Below, in pieces: positions 1 through 7,785 of a stretch of 64,000 bases of DNA. This DNA comes from MGBC114079 sp964531385 (GTDB taxonomy: Bacteria; Bacillota; Clostridia; Lachnospirales; CAG-274). The notes below the pieces were generated by a model, which did not search any database, was not told where the DNA came from, and saw only the letters and a list, made by a program, of their open reading frames with translations. The position numbers and the translations under genes were made by a program. The stretch spans positions 10,958-74,957 of the forward strand of contig CAZHGC010000012.1 of assembly GCA_964531385.1 (NCBI GenBank), given 5' to 3'. Every line of letters starts with the position of its first letter. Within the stretch, counting starts at the first letter, position 1.

Positions 1-266
1 CGTTATGTGTTGACGAAAGCAAAATTGTTGGAGGGCTTAAAGTTAGAAACAGAAAAAACGGCGACCGCATTTTTATTTTGGGCGTTGGAAACAAAAAGCT
101 TAAAAATATTTTTGCTGAAAATAAAATTGGAGAAAGCCAAAGAATGAAAGTTCCTGTTGTTTGTGATGACGAAAATGTTGTTTGTGTTGTTGGGTTGCGT
201 AATTCTGATTTATACGCACCGAACGAAAAAACAAAAGACAAAATTTATATATATTTTTGGAGGTAA
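1..266 (+). CDS. tilS: tRNA(Ile)-lysidine synthetase, C-terminal end (partial)
   Basis: This is the 3' end of a gene that begins before the window. The open frame runs from base 3 to the TAA at 264-266 and holds 87 codons. The translated segments VRNRKNGDRIFILG, KKLKNIF and the ending that contains DENVVCVVGLR resemble the C-terminal substrate-binding domain of TilS, which converts the wobble cytidine of tRNA-Ile(CAU) to lysidine in the cytoplasm. The next gene is hpt, only 5 bases after the stop, and tilS-hpt is a common Firmicutes pair. The N-terminal PP-loop ATPase domain is outside the window, so the call rests on the tail and on this neighbour. Confidence 0.8.
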   Translation, partial: LCVDESKIVGGLKVRNRKNGDRIFILGVGNKKLKNIFAENKIGESQRMKVPVVCDDENVVCVVGLRNSDLYAPNEKTKDKIYIYFWR

Positions 267-271
267 TCTTT

Positions 272-799
272 ATGAAAGAGACTATTAGTGTTCTTATTCC
301 CGAAAAAGAAATTGAAAAAAGAGTTTGTGAAATTGCAGAGCAAATTTCAAAGGATTTTGAGGGCAAAAGCATTACTTTGATTTGCATTTTAAAAGGCGGG
401 GTTATGTTTTTGGTTGACCTTGCAAAAAGAATCAGACAGAATGTTGAGTTTGATTTTATGGACGTTTCAAGCTATGAAAACGGCACAGAATCAAGCGGAA
501 ATATTAAGATAAACAAAGATTTGGAAAATCCTATTGAGGGAAAGAATGTTGTTATTGTTGAAGACATTATCGATTCCGGAAGAACTTTGAGTTATCTTTA
601 CAGATATCTTAAAGATAAAAAACCGGCAGCTCTTAAAATTTGCACACTTTTTGACAAACCGGAAAGACGTGTTTTTGATATAAAAGTTGATTATACAGGG
701 TTTGAAATTCCCGATGAATTTATTGTTGGTTATGGTCTTGATTATGCGGAACAATACAGAAATTTGCCATATATAGGAATTCTTAAATTTGAAGAATAA
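272..799 (+). CDS. hpt: Hypoxanthine phosphoribosyltransferase
   Basis: It salvages hypoxanthine and guanine to IMP and GMP using PRPP. The product is 175 residues, normal for the family. The PRPP-binding loop is visible as VVIVEDIIDSGRTL at about residues 92-105, and the ILKGG loop near residue 41 matches the family. I start at the ATG at 272, preceded by GGAGG at 259-263; an upstream in-frame TTG at 257 would swallow that ribosome site and is unlikely. It follows tilS closely and probably shares its transcript. It complements guaB at 13.2 kb in purine nucleotide supply. Confidence 0.95.
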   Translation: MKETISVLIPEKEIEKRVCEIAEQISKDFEGKSITLICILKGGVMFLVDLAKRIRQNVEFDFMDVSSYENGTESSGNIKINKDLENPIEGKNVVIVEDIIDSGRTLSYLYRYLKDKKPAALKICTLFDKPERRVFDIKVDYTGFEIPDEFIVGYGLDYAEQYRNLPYIGILKFEE

Positions 800-846
800 T
801 TATGTTTTTTTGAATGCCTTTTTTGGTGCTTTTAAGGGGGCTTTAT

Positions 847-1917
847 ATGAAAAAAATTTTTTATAAAGTTAAATCCAAAGTATCCAATTTTTTGTGGAAC
901 AGCAAAAAGCCTTTTTTTGCTGTGATGTTTATTTGCATTTTTGCATTGCTTGTTTTTTTAAGTTGTGCCATTGTTTCATCATACAACCGTTCGGGGGAAG
1001 TTTTTGAAGTTGGAACAAAATTTGGAACGGAACGCAACCAAATTTTGGAGCAAAAAAAGATTTGTCTTGAATTTAAAGAAAGCGGAGAAATTTCAATTAT
1101 CAAGCGTGGGCTTATAGATTTGGATTTTGAAAAGCTTTCGATTGACGACAAATATTTATCTTATGAATATAAAATTATTTTTCCAGGGGACTATTTGAGT
1201 TTTTTTGAAGATGATTTTTATTCGGTTAAAAATGATTTTATCGATTCGGTTTACATAGAAAACAATGACAGCGGAAAAACTGTTTTAACCGTTAAAGAAA
1301 CAGATATATTTGCATTTGATATTTTTAAAGAGGATAATTGTGCTTTTTTTGTTCCGATTTCTCCGAAAGAGCATTATGAAAACATTATTGTTATCGATGC
1401 GGGTCATGGCGGAACTGACTTTGGTGTTGGAAACGGGGATATTTTTGAAAAAAACATTGCTTTGGATATTTGCCGAAAAATTGGCGAAAGGCTTGAAAAA
1501 TCGGAAAACATTAAAGTTTATTTTACAAGAGACGATGATTATTTCCTTAAAGACGAAGAAAGAGCCTTTTTTGCAAATCAATATGCGGATTTTTTATTGT
1601 CGATTCACGTTAATTCTTTTGATAATTTTAATTTTTCGGAAAAGTCAAATATAAATTATTTTTCACAAAACGGGAAAAATTCCGAGTCGGAAAACTTTGC
1701 TAAAATTTTGCAAAAGCATTTTTATGAAAAATTTTCTCTTGCAAAAGAAATTGATGTTTTTGAAGATAGTTGTTTTTTGCTTGAAAAAACGGAAGTTCCG
1801 TCTGTTTTGGTTGAATTTGGCTGTTATAATCTTGAGAAAAATTCCATTGATGAAAACTTTATCGATGGGGCGGCGGACGCTGTTGTTGATGCAATTAACG
1901 AATTTTTTTGCCAATGA
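847..1917 (+). CDS. Membrane-anchored N-acetylmuramoyl-L-alanine amidase (Amidase_3)
   Basis: The product is a peptidoglycan hydrolase that would cut the bond between muramic acid and L-alanine of the stem peptide outside the membrane. Residues 20-40 form one hydrophobic membrane segment after a lysine-rich N-terminus. The catalytic Amidase_3 domain occupies about residues 180-355, with the zinc ligands in DAGHGG, the glutamate of FEKNIAL, the histidine in SIHVNS and the catalytic glutamate in VEFGCY. The middle region (40-175) is not recognised. The start is the ATG at 847 behind AGGGGG at 834-840; an ATG at 814 lacks a ribosome site. It may act in vegetative wall turnover, division or sporulation; the sequence does not decide. 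Confidence 0.88.
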   Translation: MKKIFYKVKSKVSNFLWNSKKPFFAVMFICIFALLVFLSCAIVSSYNRSGEVFEVGTKFGTERNQILEQKKICLEFKESGEISIIKRGLIDLDFEKLSIDDKYLSYEYKIIFPGDYLSFFEDDFYSVKNDFIDSVYIENNDSGKTVLTVKETDIFAFDIFKEDNCAFFVPISPKEHYENIIVIDAGHGGTDFGVGNGDIFEKNIALDICRKIGERLEKSENIKVYFTRDDDYFLKDEERAFFANQYADFLLSIHVNSFDNFNFSEKSNINYFSQNGKNSESENFAKILQKHFYEKFSLAKEIDVFEDSCFLLEKTEVPSVLVEFGCYNLEKNSIDENFIDGAADAVVDAINEFFCQ

Positions 1918-1991
1918 GCTGAAATTTTGATTTTGGGAAAAATAGTTTTAAGTTATAGTTATTGGCGAAGTTTATGTATGGGTGGTTTTAT

Positions 1992-4253
1992 ATGGACGAA
2001 CAAGTTATTATTGAGGGAATTGTCAGCGGGATTGTTTTTTACAATTCCGAAAACGGATATACTGTTTTTTCGCTTGAAACGGAATATAATGATGACAAAG
2101 ATATTGACGATGAAATTATATGTGTTGGAACGGTTCCGGGGATAAACGAGGGCGAAAATATTAAAGTTACCGGTTCTTTTGTTGTTCACCCAAATTATGG
2201 GCGACAGCTCAGTATTCTTGTTTATGAAAAAACTATTCCGAAAACCGAAAAGGGAATTGAAAGATATTTGGCTTCGGGCGTTATTAAAGGGATTGGCCCG
2301 AGGATTGCCAACAAAATTGTTGAAAAATTTGGAATTGAAACTTTGAATATTTTTGAAAACGAGCCCGAAAGGCTTTCTGAAATTCGAGGAATAAGCAGAG
2401 AAAAAGCGATTTCTATTGGTGCTGTTTTTCACGAACAAGCAGACTTAAGAAGAGCTATGTTATATCTTCAGGATTATGGCATAAGCCCTGTTTATGCTAT
2501 GAAAATTTACAAGAGATTTAAAGAAAAGACTCTTGAAGTTGTTCAAAAAAATCCTTATATTCTTGCGGAGGAGGTTTTTGGGATTGGCTTTAAAACGGCA
2601 GATGGAATTGCCGAAAAGGTTGGCATTGAAAAAAACTCACCTTTTAGAATTGAGTCGGGGATTAAATTTGTTTTGAACAGCGAGGCGAACAACGGAAACG
2701 TTTATTTGCCGATTGATACACTTATAAAAAAGACGGCAGGACTTTTAAACATTGCCGATGAAAACATTGAAAACACAATTTTGAAGCTTAACGTTACGAA
2801 ACAGGTTTGGGTTGAGGACGATGAAGATGCGGGAAGAATTGTTTTTTTAAATTCTTATTTTTACTATGAAAAATATGTTGCAAGGAAGCTTGTTGAATTA
2901 TCCGTTGCGGAAGTTGAAGAAAAAGCAGACTATAAAAAAGAGCTTTTAAATTTTGAAAAAAGCAGTGGGATTATGCTTGCAAAAAACCAGAAGCTTGCGG
3001 TTTTGGAAGCTATGCAAAACGGTGTTCTTGTTATTACGGGAGGCCCCGGAACAGGAAAGACAACAACTATTAACACAATTATAAAGCTTATGAAAAGCGA
3101 GGGTTATGAAATTAGCCTTGCCGCACCGACAGGACGTGCCGCAAAGCGTATGACAGAGACAACGGGACTTGAGGCTCAGACAATTCACAGGCTTCTCGGA
3201 ATTAGTTTTATTTCTGATGACAACAAGAAGCAAAGTTTTGACAAAAACGAGGACAACCCCATTGAGGCTGATGTTGTTATTGTTGACGAAAGTTCTATGG
3301 TTGACATTATTTTGATGTACAATCTTTTGAAAGCGATTGCTTATGGAACAAGGCTTATTCTGGTTGGTGATGTTGACCAACTTCCGTCGGTTGGGCCGGG
3401 GAATGTTTTGAAAGACATTATAAACAGTGAATGTATTAAAGTTGTTCGGCTTAACGAAATTTTTAGACAAGCGGAGCAAAGTGCCATTGTTATGAATGCC
3501 CACAGGATTAACAAAGGCGAATATCCTGTTTTGAACGAAAAAGAAAAAGATTTTTTCTTTATGAAAAGATATGATGCGGGAAACGCAGCACAAACTATTT
3601 TGGAGCTTGTTACAACAAGGCTTCCCAAATATTTGAATTGCAACGGAATTAAAGATATTCAAATTTTGACACCTATGCGAAAAGCAACTTTGGGAACGGG
3701 CAATCTTAATTCATTGCTTCAGGAAAGGCTCAATCCGAAAGACAAGTATAAATCTGAAAAAGAGTTTAGAAAGCTTATTTTTCGAGAAGGCGACAAAGTT
3801 ATGCAAATTAAAAATAATTACAATATGGTTTGGAGCATTTTTGACGGGAAAAGAAGAAAAACTGACGAGGGCGTTGGGGTTTTTAACGGTGACGAGGGAA
3901 TAATTGAAAGAATTGACAATGACGGCGAATATATGGACGTTTTATTTGACGATTGCAAAGTTGTTAGATATGATTTTACACAGCTTGACGAACTTGAGTT
4001 ATCATATGCTATTACAATTCATAAATCACAAGGAAGCGAATATAAAGCGGTTATTATTCCGATTTATTCCGGTCCGGATATGCTTCTTAACAGAAATCTT
4101 CTTTATACAGCCGTTACAAGAGCCAAAGAACTTGCGGTTTTGGTTGGTTCGCCGGAAGTTCTTTTCAGAATGATTGACAACAACAAGCAAATTGACAGAT
4201 TTACCGCACTTAGAAAGAGAATTTGCGAGATGAAGGAGGTTAATTCGATTTGA
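1992..4253 (+). CDS. recD2: RecD2-like ATP-dependent 5'-3' DNA helicase
   Basis: This is a superfamily 1B helicase of 753 residues, the usual size of stand-alone RecD2 proteins that occur without RecBC. The N-terminal OB-like part (residues 1-90) is followed by helix-hairpin-helix segments such as IKGIGPRIANKIVEKFG. Walker A reads GGPGTGKTTT near residue 355, Walker B reads VVIVDESSMVD, and the C-terminal UvrD_C_2 part carries YAITIHKSQGSE and the arginine-finger motif TAVTRAKE. Expected role: DNA repair and replication fork processing. I start at the ATG at 1992; earlier frame-matched codons lack support. Its stop overlaps the TTG start of engB by four bases, so the two genes are probably co-translated. 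Confidence 0.9.
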   Translation: MDEQVIIEGIVSGIVFYNSENGYTVFSLETEYNDDKDIDDEIICVGTVPGINEGENIKVTGSFVVHPNYGRQLSILVYEKTIPKTEKGIERYLASGVIKGIGPRIANKIVEKFGIETLNIFENEPERLSEIRGISREKAISIGAVFHEQADLRRAMLYLQDYGISPVYAMKIYKRFKEKTLEVVQKNPYILAEEVFGIGFKTADGIAEKVGIEKNSPFRIESGIKFVLNSEANNGNVYLPIDTLIKKTAGLLNIADENIENTILKLNVTKQVWVEDDEDAGRIVFLNSYFYYEKYVARKLVELSVAEVEEKADYKKELLNFEKSSGIMLAKNQKLAVLEAMQNGVLVITGGPGTGKTTTINTIIKLMKSEGYEISLAAPTGRAAKRMTETTGLEAQTIHRLLGISFISDDNKKQSFDKNEDNPIEADVVIVDESSMVDIILMYNLLKAIAYGTRLILVGDVDQLPSVGPGNVLKDIINSECIKVVRLNEIFRQAEQSAIVMNAHRINKGEYPVLNEKEKDFFFMKRYDAGNAAQTILELVTTRLPKYLNCNGIKDIQILTPMRKATLGTGNLNSLLQERLNPKDKYKSEKEFRKLIFREGDKVMQIKNNYNMVWSIFDGKRRKTDEGVGVFNGDEGIIERIDNDGEYMDVLFDDCKVVRYDFTQLDELELSYAITIHKSQGSEYKAVIIPIYSGPDMLLNRNLLYTAVTRAKELAVLVGSPEVLFRMIDNNKQIDRFTALRKRICEMKEVNSI

Positions 4254-4858
4254 ATGTAAATAATGTAAATCTTGCGGCGGTTGCCGTTAGAAAAGAGCAA
4301 TATCCCGAAGGAGGACTTCCCGAAGTTGCTTTTGCGGGAAAATCGAACGTTGGCAAGTCATCGCTTATAAACGCAATGATTAACAGAAAGGCTCTTGCGA
4401 GAACGAGCGGAAGCCCCGGAAAAACAAGAACTATTAATTTTTACAATGTTGAAAATTCACTTATGTTTGTTGATTTACCGGGATACGGTTATGCAAGAAC
4501 TTCGAAAAGCGAGCAGGAAAAATGGGGCAAGATGATTGAGGGATATCTTATGAAGAGGGAATATCTCAAAGGAATTATTTTGCTTATTGATATTAGGCAC
4601 GAGCCCGGAGAAAACGACAAAATGATGTACGAATGGCTTAGGCACTATGGGCATAAAATAATTATTGTTGCAACAAAGAGCGACAAACTTAAAAGAAGCC
4701 AAATTAACAAGCATTTATCTGTTATTATAAAGTCGTTAAATCTTGAAAAAGACGACATTATTATACCTTTTTCAAGTGAAAACAAGAGCGGAAAAGACGA
4801 ACTTTGGGAAGTTATTGAAGAACTTATTCTTGAAAATTATGAAGAGGCGGGAGAATAG
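4250..4858 (+). CDS. engB: Ribosome biogenesis GTPase EngB/YsxC
   Basis: The product is an essential circularly simple TrmE-Era-EngA-EngB-type GTPase involved in assembly of the large ribosomal subunit. Over 202 residues it shows G1 GKSNVGKSSLINA, G2 SGSPGKTRTINF, G3 DLPGYGYA and G4 TKSDK, all in the order and spacing of the family. The start appears to be TTG at 4250: AAGGAGG at 4233-4239 is ten bases upstream, and the resulting N-terminus aligns with other EngB proteins. The gene overlaps the end of recD2 and sits two bases before the next small membrane protein gene. Confidence 0.94.
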   Translation: MNVNNVNLAAVAVRKEQYPEGGLPEVAFAGKSNVGKSSLINAMINRKALARTSGSPGKTRTINFYNVENSLMFVDLPGYGYARTSKSEQEKWGKMIEGYLMKREYLKGIILLIDIRHEPGENDKMMYEWLRHYGHKIIIVATKSDKLKRSQINKHLSVIIKSLNLEKDDIIIPFSSENKSGKDELWEVIEELILENYEEAGE

Positions 4859-4860
4859 TT

Positions 4861-5460
4861 ATGGCTGTTAAGAAAAAGAGCGGTTTGATTAAAATTTTGA
4901 TGCTGCTTATTTTTGTTACTTGTGTTATTTTTATTAGTGCGGTTTCTTGGAAAAGCGGAAGCGAAGCGTTACACAGTGATTTTGAAAACGGAAAAAAAGC
5001 GGCTGCGGAAGTTTTATATAACGATATTTCGGGAACGGATTTTGAGAAAAATTATCCAAAAACACCGGAAGAGGTTATGGTTGCATATGGAAAATGCTAC
5101 AAGCTTATTTATGGCAATATGATTAAAAACGAAGAAATTTTTGCGGAAGTTTTACACATTCAGCGAAAGTTTTATTCGGAAGAGCTTGCTTCGAAAAACG
5201 TTTTTGAAGAGCAACTTAAAAAAATCAAGGAAGATGTTGAAAATTTGAAAAAAGAGAAAGTTACTGTTATTGAATTTGAGACAAAGCCACCGATTTATGA
5301 CAAAAAATATGACACTTGCGAAGTTAGAACAGTTATCAGCACAAATGCAAAGCTTGACGGACAGAGTTTGAAAGTATATATGCTGTTTAATGTTATTAAA
5401 GACAAAGACGGATTTTGGAAAATTCAATCATTTAGAAACACCAACAGTGATTTTGAATAA
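4861..5460 (+). CDS. Single-pass membrane protein of unknown function
   Basis: I do not recognise a named enzyme family. The 199-residue product has a lysine-rich N-terminus and one hydrophobic segment at about residues 10-30, then a soluble extracellular part rich in lysine and glutamate. Residues 60-180 alternate helices and strands in a way that could suit an NTF2- or SIMPL-like fold, but that is only an impression. Similar proteins of this length appear as domains of unknown function in clostridial genomes. It starts two bases after engB and ends 27 bases before coaX, so it belongs to the same run of genes. Confidence 0.6.
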   Translation: MAVKKKSGLIKILMLLIFVTCVIFISAVSWKSGSEALHSDFENGKKAAAEVLYNDISGTDFEKNYPKTPEEVMVAYGKCYKLIYGNMIKNEEIFAEVLHIQRKFYSEELASKNVFEEQLKKIKEDVENLKKEKVTVIEFETKPPIYDKKYDTCEVRTVISTNAKLDGQSLKVYMLFNVIKDKDGFWKIQSFRNTNSDFE

Positions 5461-5487
5461 TTTTTGATTTATTTGGAGATTTTTGTT

Positions 5488-6255
5488 ATGATTTTAGCTA
5501 TTGACATTGGAAACACAAACATTGTGCTTGGAATTATTGAAAAAAACACCGGTGAAATTTTGGTTACGGCGAGAACTTCGACCGACAGAACTTTTACAGC
5601 CGACCAATATGGTGTTCAATTTAAAAATATTATTGAGCTTTATAATTTTGATGTTGGAAACATTGACGGGTGTATTATTTCTTCTGTTGTTCCACCGGTT
5701 TTGAATGCGGTTTCGGGGGGCGTTAAAAGGCTTACCGGTCTTAATTCGATTATTGTTGGACCGGGGGTTAAGACAGGGCTTAACATTCTTATGGACAATC
5801 CTGCACAAGTTGGAAGCGATTTAATTGTTAACGCAGTTTCAGCTTTGAAAAAATTTAAACCACCTCTTATCATTATTGATATGGGAACGGCAACGACCAT
5901 TTCGGTTGTTGACCAAAAGAAAAATTATATTGGCGGGTGCATTATGCCGGGGGTTAAAGTTTCTCTTGATGCAATTTCTCAAAGAGCGTCTCAACTTCCG
6001 GGAATAAGCCTTACAGACCCAAAAAAATCAATTGGGAAAAACACAATTGATTGTATGAGAAGCGGTGTTGTTTATGGTAATGCGGCAATGATTGACGGAA
6101 TGATTGAAAGAATTGAGGAAGAGCTTGGCGAAAAGGGAACTGTTATTGCAACGGGAGGAATTTCGGGGCTTATTATTCCATATTGTAAAAAAGAAATTGT
6201 GTATGATGAAAATTTGTTGCTTAGAGGGCTTTATGAAATTTATAAAAAAAATTGA
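5488..6255 (+). CDS. coaX: Type III pantothenate kinase
   Basis: It catalyses the first step of coenzyme A synthesis, ATP-dependent phosphorylation of pantothenate. The product of 255 residues has the ASKHA phosphate-binding loop AIDIGNTNI at the very N-terminus, the second conserved loop IIDMGTATT near residue 130 and the TGGISG motif near the C-terminus, all typical of CoaX rather than CoaA. The ATG at 5488 is preferred because it places the DIGNTN loop correctly, with GGAG about ten bases upstream. A strong terminator at 6267-6298 ends this gene run. Confidence 0.93.
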   Translation: MILAIDIGNTNIVLGIIEKNTGEILVTARTSTDRTFTADQYGVQFKNIIELYNFDVGNIDGCIISSVVPPVLNAVSGGVKRLTGLNSIIVGPGVKTGLNILMDNPAQVGSDLIVNAVSALKKFKPPLIIIDMGTATTISVVDQKKNYIGGCIMPGVKVSLDAISQRASQLPGISLTDPKKSIGKNTIDCMRSGVVYGNAAMIDGMIERIEEELGEKGTVIATGGISGLIIPYCKKEIVYDENLLLRGLYEIYKKN

Positions 6256-6266
6256 TAGTTTTTTTT

Positions 6267-6298
6267 GAGGTGACCGGAAAGGTTACCTCATTTTTTTT
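6267..6298 (+). terminator. Intrinsic terminator after coaX
   Basis: GAGGTGACC (6267-6275) pairs with GGTTACCTC (6281-6289) with one wobble, around a five-base loop, and is followed by a run of eight T. It closes the tilS-coaX gene run. Confidence 0.85.
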
Positions 6299-6583
6299 GC
6301 GGGGAAACGGGAGAGAGGGGAGAGGGAGAGAGTTGGGAGGAGGAGAGGATAAAATGAGAGTGTTGTTGAGAGTTTGTGGAAAAAATTAGGTGCTTGAAAA
6401 GGTTATCTTTATTTTTTGTGGAAAAGTGGGAGTGGTTGTGAAAATTGGTTATGATAAAGAATTTTGGGGCTGTGGGGAGTTTTTTGTTCACAGCCCTTTT
6501 TTCTTATTGAATGTGTTGGGGCAACATTAGGTTATTGCGATTTTACAGGTTTGCATATAAATTTTACTTGATATATTAAATGC
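6299..6583. other. Gene-free polypurine spacer
   Basis: No gene is seen. Bases 6300-6360 are almost all G and A on the + strand, with blocks such as GGGAGAGAGGGGAGAGGGAG. A second terminator-like hairpin follows: GGGCTGTG (6467-6474) pairs with CACAGCCC (6489-6496) and leads into six T. It may end transcripts that read through from coaX, or mark a small transcript that I cannot define. Confidence 0.5.
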
Positions 6584-7300
6584 TTAATTTAGAGAAATTT
6601 TGTTTTTTGCAGCAAAATTTTTTAATTTTTGAATATATATATTATATTGCGAGCCGATTTCTGCCAATTTGTCTGTATCTGTTATATTTCCCATACTTTT
6701 TACACTTCGCTCGAAAGCGGTTATTTGATTGTACAATGTTATGAATTCAGAAGAGGCATCTTTATTCAATTTTGAACGATTTTGGCTTATTGTGTTGATT
6801 AGGCTATGGAGTTCGGTTGTTGTGTTTACATTTGTTGATTTTGCGGAATTTATATCGGTTTGCGTTGTTGTATTTGTTGTTATATCTATTTGATAGAGGT
6901 CATAATCCCATTCGACTTTTGCGTCGAAGCTTTCGGAAACAGCACGCAAAGGAACAAGAGTTCTGTTATTTACTATTTTTGGCGGAACATCAAGAGTTAT
7001 TGTTTTATTTCCGACTGTCATTTTATTTGAACCGATTTGCAATGAAACGACTTTTGTTTTTTTGCGACAAGTTATTTTTTGAGTTTTTGCATTCCACTCA
7101 ACCGCAACGCCCATTGATTCTAATATTGCTCGAAAAGGAACGAGAGTTCTTCCGTTTTCGATTATTGGTTCTTGGTCGAGATAGATTGGCGAATTATCGA
7201 TGAATATTTTTATATCGGGCTTTTCTTCTGCTGAAAAGATTTGAACGGAAGAAAGGGCAATTACAAGAGAAGATGTTAATACGAATAATTTTTTTTTCAT
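6584..7300 (-). CDS. Secreted stalk-domain protein (copper amine oxidase N-terminal-like domain)
   Basis: The 238-residue product has a signal peptide (about residues 1-24, ending SAEE) and two copies of the 'copper amine oxidase N-terminal' or stalk domain, marked by ENGRTLVPFRAILESMG and NNRTLVPLRAVSESF, at about residues 28-135. This module is common in exported proteins of spore-forming clostridia; despite its name it carries no oxidase activity. The remaining C-terminal part is threonine-rich, then helical, and not recognised. It is presumably wall- or surface-associated. AGGAGG lies 13 bases upstream of the ATG at 7300. It stands alone on the minus strand between two purine-rich spacers. 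Confidence 0.75.
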   Translation of the reverse strand: MKKKLFVLTSSLVIALSSVQIFSAEEKPDIKIFIDNSPIYLDQEPIIENGRTLVPFRAILESMGVAVEWNAKTQKITCRKKTKVVSLQIGSNKMTVGNKTITLDVPPKIVNNRTLVPLRAVSESFDAKVEWDYDLYQIDITTNTTTQTDINSAKSTNVNTTTELHSLINTISQNRSKLNKDASSEFITLYNQITAFERSVKSMGNITDTDKLAEIGSQYNIYIQKLKNFAAKNKISLN

Positions 7301-7320
7301 TTTGTGGTTATACCTCCTGA

Positions 7321-7715
7321 GGTTATAAGATTATTAAAGATTTGTGTAAATGTAAATTTTAGTTGTGTGGTTGGTTGGGGGTTTTCTTTATAGTATCATA
7401 AATTTTGAGGTATATCAAGAAGTTTTTTGTAAAAAAATGGAAGGAGGCGAAGGAAAAAAAGAGAGGGAAGTTTAAAGGGAAAAAGGGGGGAAGTTGGGGA
7501 GGGAAAAGCGAGAACGAGGGGGAATTGGGGGAAAAGAGAGAGAAAAGTTAAAAAGGGGGAGAATTGGGAAAAGAAGAGGGAAGTTTAAAAGGGGAAGAAA
7601 CAGGGAGTTTTGGAAAAGAAAAATGAGATGAGAGGGGGAAAGGAAATTAGAAAGTGAGGCGAAATTGGGCGGAAAAAAGAGAGAGACAGTTATTGGATTT
7701 TAGAAAATTTGAAAG
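7321..7715. other. Gene-free polypurine spacer
   Basis: About 260 bases (7435-7700) are strongly purine-biased on the + strand, with many GGGGAAAG, GAGAGGGAAG and AAAGGGGG blocks and hardly any runs of C or T. No reading frame with a convincing start is present. The first part (7321-7430) probably contains the promoter of the minus-strand stalk-domain gene. Confidence 0.55.
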
Positions 7716-7757
7716 AAAAAACGCCATAAGCAATTTACTCTACTTATGACGTTTTTG
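7716..7757 (-). terminator. Terminator of the CE12-methylesterase gene
   Basis: On the minus strand AAAAACGtCATAAG pairs with CTTATGgCGTTTTTTC around an 11-base loop, just downstream of the stop at 7786. Flanking A and T runs mean it could also work in the opposite direction. Confidence 0.75.
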
Positions 7758-7785
7758 TTATATTTATAAAATATAAATATTATTT

